DNA of 64,000 nt from Geodermatophilus marinus (GTDB lineage Bacteria > Actinomycetota > Actinomycetes > Mycobacteriales > Geodermatophilaceae), in NCBI RefSeq assembly GCF_003428645.1, contig NZ_QVQH01000003.1, forward strand, positions 275,625-339,624. The letters are read 5' to 3'. Below the pieces are notes generated by a model that worked only from the letters and a program-made list of their open reading frames with translations, had not been told where the DNA came from and searched no databases. The first letter of the stretch is position 1, and each line of letters starts with the position of its first letter. A program made the position numbers and the translations under genes. Below are positions 61,020-64,000 of this stretch, piece after piece.

Positions 61020-61664
61020 GGGGACCAGCAGGACCGGCACGTCGGCGTGCCGGAGGGCGTGGTCGGCGACGCTGCCGAGGAGCCGGTGCGTCAGCCCCCG
61101 CCCGCGCCGGCCGACGACCAGCACGTCGGCGCCCTCGGAGCGGGCGACGCCGACCAGCGCCGGGCCGGGGTCGCCGGTGCAGATCTCCAGCACCGGTGCC
61201 TCCGCGCCGGGCCGCAGCCACCGGCACCGCTGGGCCAGGTGGTCGTGCCACTCCTGCTGGGTGCGCCGGTCACCGAACTCCCCGACGTCCGGGTCGAGGA
61301 CGCTGACCAGCACCACCCGGGCGCCGCTGCCGTCGACGAGCCGGCCGGCCAGCCGGACGGCGTCGTCCGAGCCGGCCGAGCGGTCGAGGCCGACGACGAC
61401 CACCGGGACCCGTCCCGTGTCGGGCGCCGGGCCCGTCCCCGCCGCCGGACCGGGCGCCGGGTCGGCGCCGGCCCGCTCCAGCACCCCGGACGAGCGGCGT
61501 CCGCGCTCGACCGCGATCGGGACGAACAGCGGCCCGAGGGCGCCCCCGATGAGGTACCAGCGGCGGTCGCGGTAGCCGTGCCGGGCCAGCAGGAAGAAGG
61601 CCGCGCCCAGCCCGCAGGCCAGCCAGAGCACGACGACGAGGGTGATGTACAGGCCGGTCGACAC
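61008..61664 (-). CDS. Membrane-anchored universal stress protein
   Basis: A 218-residue protein combining one or two N-terminal hydrophobic segments (about 5-26 and 38-50, LYITLVVVLWLACGLGAAFFLL) with a UspA domain (about 85-218). The ATP-binding signature G-2x-G-9x-GS is visible in VVGRRGRGLTHRLLGSVADHALRH near 180. Membrane-tethered Usp domains are less common than soluble ones. The junction carries a Pro/Gly linker. GTG 61664 follows AGGAGA. No partner gene is evident. Confidence 0.85.
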   Translation of the reverse strand: MSTGLYITLVVVLWLACGLGAAFFLLARHGYRDRRWYLIGGALGPLFVPIAVERGRRSSGVLERAGADPAPGPAAGTGPAPDTGRVPVVVVGLDRSAGSDDAVRLAGRLVDGSGARVVLVSVLDPDVGEFGDRRTQQEWHDHLAQRCRWLRPGAEAPVLEICTGDPGPALVGVARSEGADVLVVGRRGRGLTHRLLGSVADHALRHADVPVLLVPPAR

Positions 61665-61738
61665 GGGTCTCCTGACGCGGGTGGCGGGCGGTCCACCCCA
61701 CGGTGCCCACGCCCCGCCGCCACCGCCGGGGGTCCTGG

Positions 61739-61778
61739 GTCCCGACCGGCCGGGACGATCGGCCCGGCCGGTCGGGAC
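61739..61778 (-). terminator. Perfect 16-bp hairpin after the aldehyde dehydrogenase
   Basis: GTCCCGACCGGCCGGG (61739-61754) pairs perfectly with CCCGGCCGGTCGGGAC (61763-61778) around an 8-nt loop, 3 nt beyond the dehydrogenase stop. It is among the longest perfect stems in the window. The downstream strand has no T-tract. Confidence 0.7.
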
Positions 61779-61781
61779 GGC

Positions 61782-63254
61782 TCAGAAGGGGAACCGCCGC
61801 CGGGTGTGCTGCACGCTCACCCAGTGGTCGGTGGTGAACTCCTCGATCGCCCACTCGCCACCGAAGCGGCCCAGGCCGGACTCCTTCTCCCCGCCGAACG
61901 CGGTGTTGTTCTCGTCGTTGAGCGGGGAGTCGTTGACGTGGGTCATGCCGGCCTCGACGCGCAGGGCGAAGCGGACCCCGCGCGCGGTGTCCTCGGTGAA
62001 CACCGCGCTGGACAGGCCGTACTCGGTGTCGTTGGCGATGGCCAGGGCGTCGTCCTCGTCGCGCGCCCGGATGATCGTGGCCACCGGGCCGAAGACCTCC
62101 TCGCGCGCGGTGGCGACGTCGTTGCCGCCCAGCAGCACGTGCGCCGGCAGCACCGAGCCGATCGGCCCCGTGGGGTCTCCGCCGACGAGCTGCCGGGCGC
62201 CGTCGTCCCGGGCGCGGGCGACCTTGTCCTGGATGCCCTCGAGCTGCTTGCCGTTGATGATCGGCCCGATCACCGTGGCCGGGTCCCGGGGGTCGCCGGC
62301 CTGCAGGCCGGCGACCTTCGCGACGAACCGGTCGACGAACTCGTCGTGCACGCGGTCGTCGACCACCAACCGGTTGGTGATCATGCAGACCTGGCCCTGG
62401 TGGAAGAACTTCCCCCAGACGGCGGCGTCGACCGCGTAGTCCAGGTCGGCGTCGTCGAGCACGACCAGCGGCCCGTTGCCGCCCAGCTCCAGTGACAGCT
62501 TCTTCAGCCCGGCCTTCTCGGCGATGCCCTTGCCGACCGGGGTGGAGCCGGTGAACGACACCACGCGCGGCACCGGGTGGGACACGATCGCGTCGCCGAT
62601 CTCGCTGCCCGACCCGATGACCACCGACAGCAGCCCGTCGGGCAGGCCGGCCTCCTCGTAGATCCGGGCCAGCACCAGCCCACCGGTCACCGGGGTGTCC
62701 CCGGCGGGCTTGAGGACGACGCCGTTGCCCACCGCCAGCGCCGGCGCGACCGAGCGGTTGGACAGGTGCATGGGCACGTTCCACGGGCTGATGACGGCGA
62801 CCACGCCCACCGGGCGGCGGTACACCCGGCTCTCCTTGCCCTCGATGTCGGCGGGCAGGATCCGCCCCTCCACGCGGTACGGGTAGGACGCCGCCTCGAA
62901 GAAGTCCCGCTGGGTGATCGCCCACTGGAACTCCGCCACCGGTGCCGCGCAGCCGGTCTCGCGGATCAGCCAGTCGACGATCTCGTCCTTGCGCGCCGTC
63001 ATGACGTCGGCGGCGCGGCGCATGACCGCCGCCCGCTCGCCCGGCAGGCGGCCGGCCCACTCCCGCTGCGCCTCCCGGGCGGCGGCGTAGGCGGCGTCGA
63101 GGTCGGCGGCGTCGGCGAGGCGGATCTCGGTGAGCGTCTCGCCGGTGTAGGGGTCGGTGTCGGTCGCGGTCCGCTCCGAGCCGCCCTCGCGCCAGGTGCC
63201 GGCGAGGGGCATGCGGTCGAATCCGTCGTAGCGGGCAGGGGTGTCCACAGCCAT
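61782..63254 (-). CDS. Aldehyde dehydrogenase (benzaldehyde dehydrogenase-like)
   Basis: A 490-residue NAD(P)-dependent dehydrogenase. VVAVISPWNVPMHLS near 158 and NGVVLKPAGDTPVTGG near 184 form the cofactor site, VSFTGSTPVGKGIAEKAG lies near 235, the general-base Glu is in LSLELGGNGPLVV near 261 and the nucleophile Cys in FFHQGQVCMITNR near 295. The motif set is closest to benzaldehyde/salicylaldehyde dehydrogenases, but the substrate is a guess. ATG 63254 gives AVDTPARYDGFDRMP; the longer frame to 63452 is not supported. It stands alone in its transcription unit. Confidence 0.88.
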   Translation of the reverse strand: MAVDTPARYDGFDRMPLAGTWREGGSERTATDTDPYTGETLTEIRLADAADLDAAYAAAREAQREWAGRLPGERAAVMRRAADVMTARKDEIVDWLIRETGCAAPVAEFQWAITQRDFFEAASYPYRVEGRILPADIEGKESRVYRRPVGVVAVISPWNVPMHLSNRSVAPALAVGNGVVLKPAGDTPVTGGLVLARIYEEAGLPDGLLSVVIGSGSEIGDAIVSHPVPRVVSFTGSTPVGKGIAEKAGLKKLSLELGGNGPLVVLDDADLDYAVDAAVWGKFFHQGQVCMITNRLVVDDRVHDEFVDRFVAKVAGLQAGDPRDPATVIGPIINGKQLEGIQDKVARARDDGARQLVGGDPTGPIGSVLPAHVLLGGNDVATAREEVFGPVATIIRARDEDDALAIANDTEYGLSSAVFTEDTARGVRFALRVEAGMTHVNDSPLNDENNTAFGGEKESGLGRFGGEWAIEEFTTDHWVSVQHTRRRFPF

Positions 63255-63483
63255 GGACGGGCCCCTACCCGGCGCTGCACGACAGCCATGCGGGGACAGG
63301 CGGGCGGTCCGTCGATGCGGCGGTGGAGGACCACCAAGGCTTCGCCCACGGGGCACGACCGTGCACCGACCTGCCGCACCGACCGGCCGACGGACGACCT
63401 CACCTCCCGGATCCGGGTGTGGCGCCTGCCGAGCCGGGCACGGGAGGGGCACGACCTTCGGCGCCGCGCATGGGGGAGTGGTC

Positions 63484-63678
63484 GTGCCGGACAGGGAGAA
63501 GCCAGCCGTGAGCTGGGTGAGCCATGCACTGTTCCTGGTCGGTGGACCGCTGATCGGCTACGCGCTCGCGCGGCTGACCGGCACTCAAGGCGCGGACGTC
63601 GGCCAGGTGATCGTCCCGGCGGCGGCCGGGCTCGCGGCGCTGGTCGTCGGCCAGCGGAGCGCCGTGGGCAGGACCTGA
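63484..63678 (+). CDS. Small two-helix membrane protein, hypothetical
   Basis: A 64-residue reading frame (56 if GTG 63508 is used) with two hydrophobic segments, SHALFLVGGPLIGYALARL and VIVPAAAGLAALVVG, separated by a short polar loop. GTG 63484 has GGGGGAG 5 nt upstream; GTG 63508 has AGGGAG. Codon third positions are mostly G or C. No family is recognised. The 229 bp before it (63255-63483) show no gene or clear signal. Confidence 0.5.
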   Translation: MPDREKPAVSWVSHALFLVGGPLIGYALARLTGTQGADVGQVIVPAAAGLAALVVGQRSAVGRT

Positions 63679-63871
63679 CCGCCCCCTTGCCACGGGTGGG
63701 GCGGCGCAGCGCAGGGCGGAGCGTGGTGACCGCGCCGCTAGTACCCCGACCGGCAACCTTCGCCCTGAACGGGCCCACTCGAGGACAACGCTCCTGGCCC
63801 TCGATGAGTGACGTCCATGCATCCCTCTGTTCCTGAAGCTGCCTTCAGGGCGACGGTTGCCGTTGGCGGCA
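63679..63871. other. Non-coding, less GC-rich gap
   Basis: This gap has noticeably more A and T than the rest of the window. No tRNA, promoter or gene is recognised apart from the hairpin at 63832. It separates the housekeeping genes from the reading frame at the right edge and may be an insertion boundary, which is conjecture. Confidence 0.4.
63832..63849 (-). terminator. Hairpin downstream of the right-edge gene
   Basis: CCTGAAG (63832-63838) pairs perfectly with CTTCAGG (63843-63849) around CTGC, 22 nt beyond the minus-strand stop. It is the only AT-containing stem of its kind noticed in the window. Confidence 0.5.
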
Positions 63872-64000
63872 CTAGAACGGCGGTGGGTCGTCGGCGGCGT
63901 CGGGGGTGTCGGTCTCGGGTGGGGGGTCGGGGCGGGTGGCGAGCAGCCGGGTGCCGGTGAGGGCGAGTTCGGCGGCGGTGGGGGGTCGGGCCTGGGTCTG
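63872..64000 (-). CDS. C-terminal end of a possible DUF222/HNH endonuclease-family protein
   Basis: An open frame runs from the window edge to a TAG stop (63874-63872) and encodes the last 42 residues of a protein. Most third codon positions are G or C, which supports coding. The Pro/Asp/Thr-rich tail ending DDPPPF resembles the tails of DUF222 (13E12-repeat) proteins with a C-terminal HNH domain, which occur in many copies in Geodermatophilaceae. No catalytic part is visible, so the family is a guess from tail composition. Confidence 0.4.
   Translation of the reverse strand, partial: QTQARPPTAAELALTGTRLLATRPDPPPETDTPDAADDPPPF

Noticed and set aside
63679..63871. tRNA gene in the AT-richer gap at the right edge
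   Set aside because: No cloverleaf with T-loop GTTCRA and a matching acceptor stem could be built.

Overview
The window is a 64 kb stretch of very GC-rich (about 75 percent by eye) chromosome from an actinomycete. Phosphatidylinositol mannoside synthesis (pgsA, acyltransferase, pimA), mIHF, BldD, bifunctional Rel and the order aroC-aroK-aroB-aroQ-pepQ-efp-nusB-bldD-pyrR-pyrB-pyrC-carA-carB are actinobacterial hallmarks. Codon use and intergenic repeats suggest a member of the Geodermatophilaceae (Blastococcus, Geodermatophilus or Modestobacter type); this is an inference, because no rRNA is present. Almost all of the window is conserved housekeeping sequence. I found no phage, CRISPR array, transposon or rRNA/tRNA gene, and no convincing undescribed multi-gene system. 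The unusual material lies in start codons, small repeats, leader structures and a few odd proteins.

Layout. 1-4.3 kb: end of thrS, then overlapping genes for a HIT protein, PgsA, a PIM acyltransferase and PimA, plus a LemA-like protein. 4.3-8 kb: pdxS, a multi-spanning membrane protein, pdxT (PLP synthesis) and yebC. 8-17.2 kb: ruvC-ruvA-ruvB, yajC-secD-secF-apt and rel. 17.2-19.4 kb (minus): two tandem cyclophilins and a frameshifted methyltransferase. 19.5-24.3 kb: metallo-hydrolase, hisS, aldo/keto reductase, aspS. 24.4-27 kb (minus): CPBP protease, NAD(P)-binding protein, aldo/keto reductase. 27-35 kb: rarA, two small membrane-associated proteins, alaS, ruvX, mltG, aroE. 35.1-40.6 kb: shikimate genes, pepQ, efp, nusB. 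40.6-51 kb: bldD diverging from the pyrR-pyrB-pyrC-carA-carB-pyrD-pyrF operon. 51-61 kb: mihF, gmk, rpoZ, coaBC, metK, priA, def, fmt, rsmB. 61-64 kb: a membrane-anchored universal stress protein, an aldehyde dehydrogenase, a tiny membrane protein and the tail of a gene that looks like a DUF222/HNH family member.

Genes are packed in translationally coupled runs with 4-bp GTGA/ATGA overlaps. Several start codons lie 6-8 nt behind a TANNNT -10 element, which predicts leaderless mRNAs (lemA-like, pdxT, the hydrolase at 19.5 kb, rarA, the divergent pair hypothetical/def). Many gene ends carry strong GC-rich hairpins without a T-tract.

Points most worth a second look: a family of intergenic hairpins with a conserved loop and covarying stems (17.2, 35.1, 52.7 kb); a probable CTG start for fmt with a near-perfect Shine-Dalgarno; a class-1-like dihydroorotate dehydrogenase with a long N-terminal extension where a class 2 enzyme is expected; paired Thr-x-x-Ile motifs in the N-terminal tails of RuvX and MltG; a 94-bp identical tract shared by the two cyclophilins; a BldD-box-like site on the bldD -10; and a PyrR-binding hairpin overlapping the pyrR Shine-Dalgarno.
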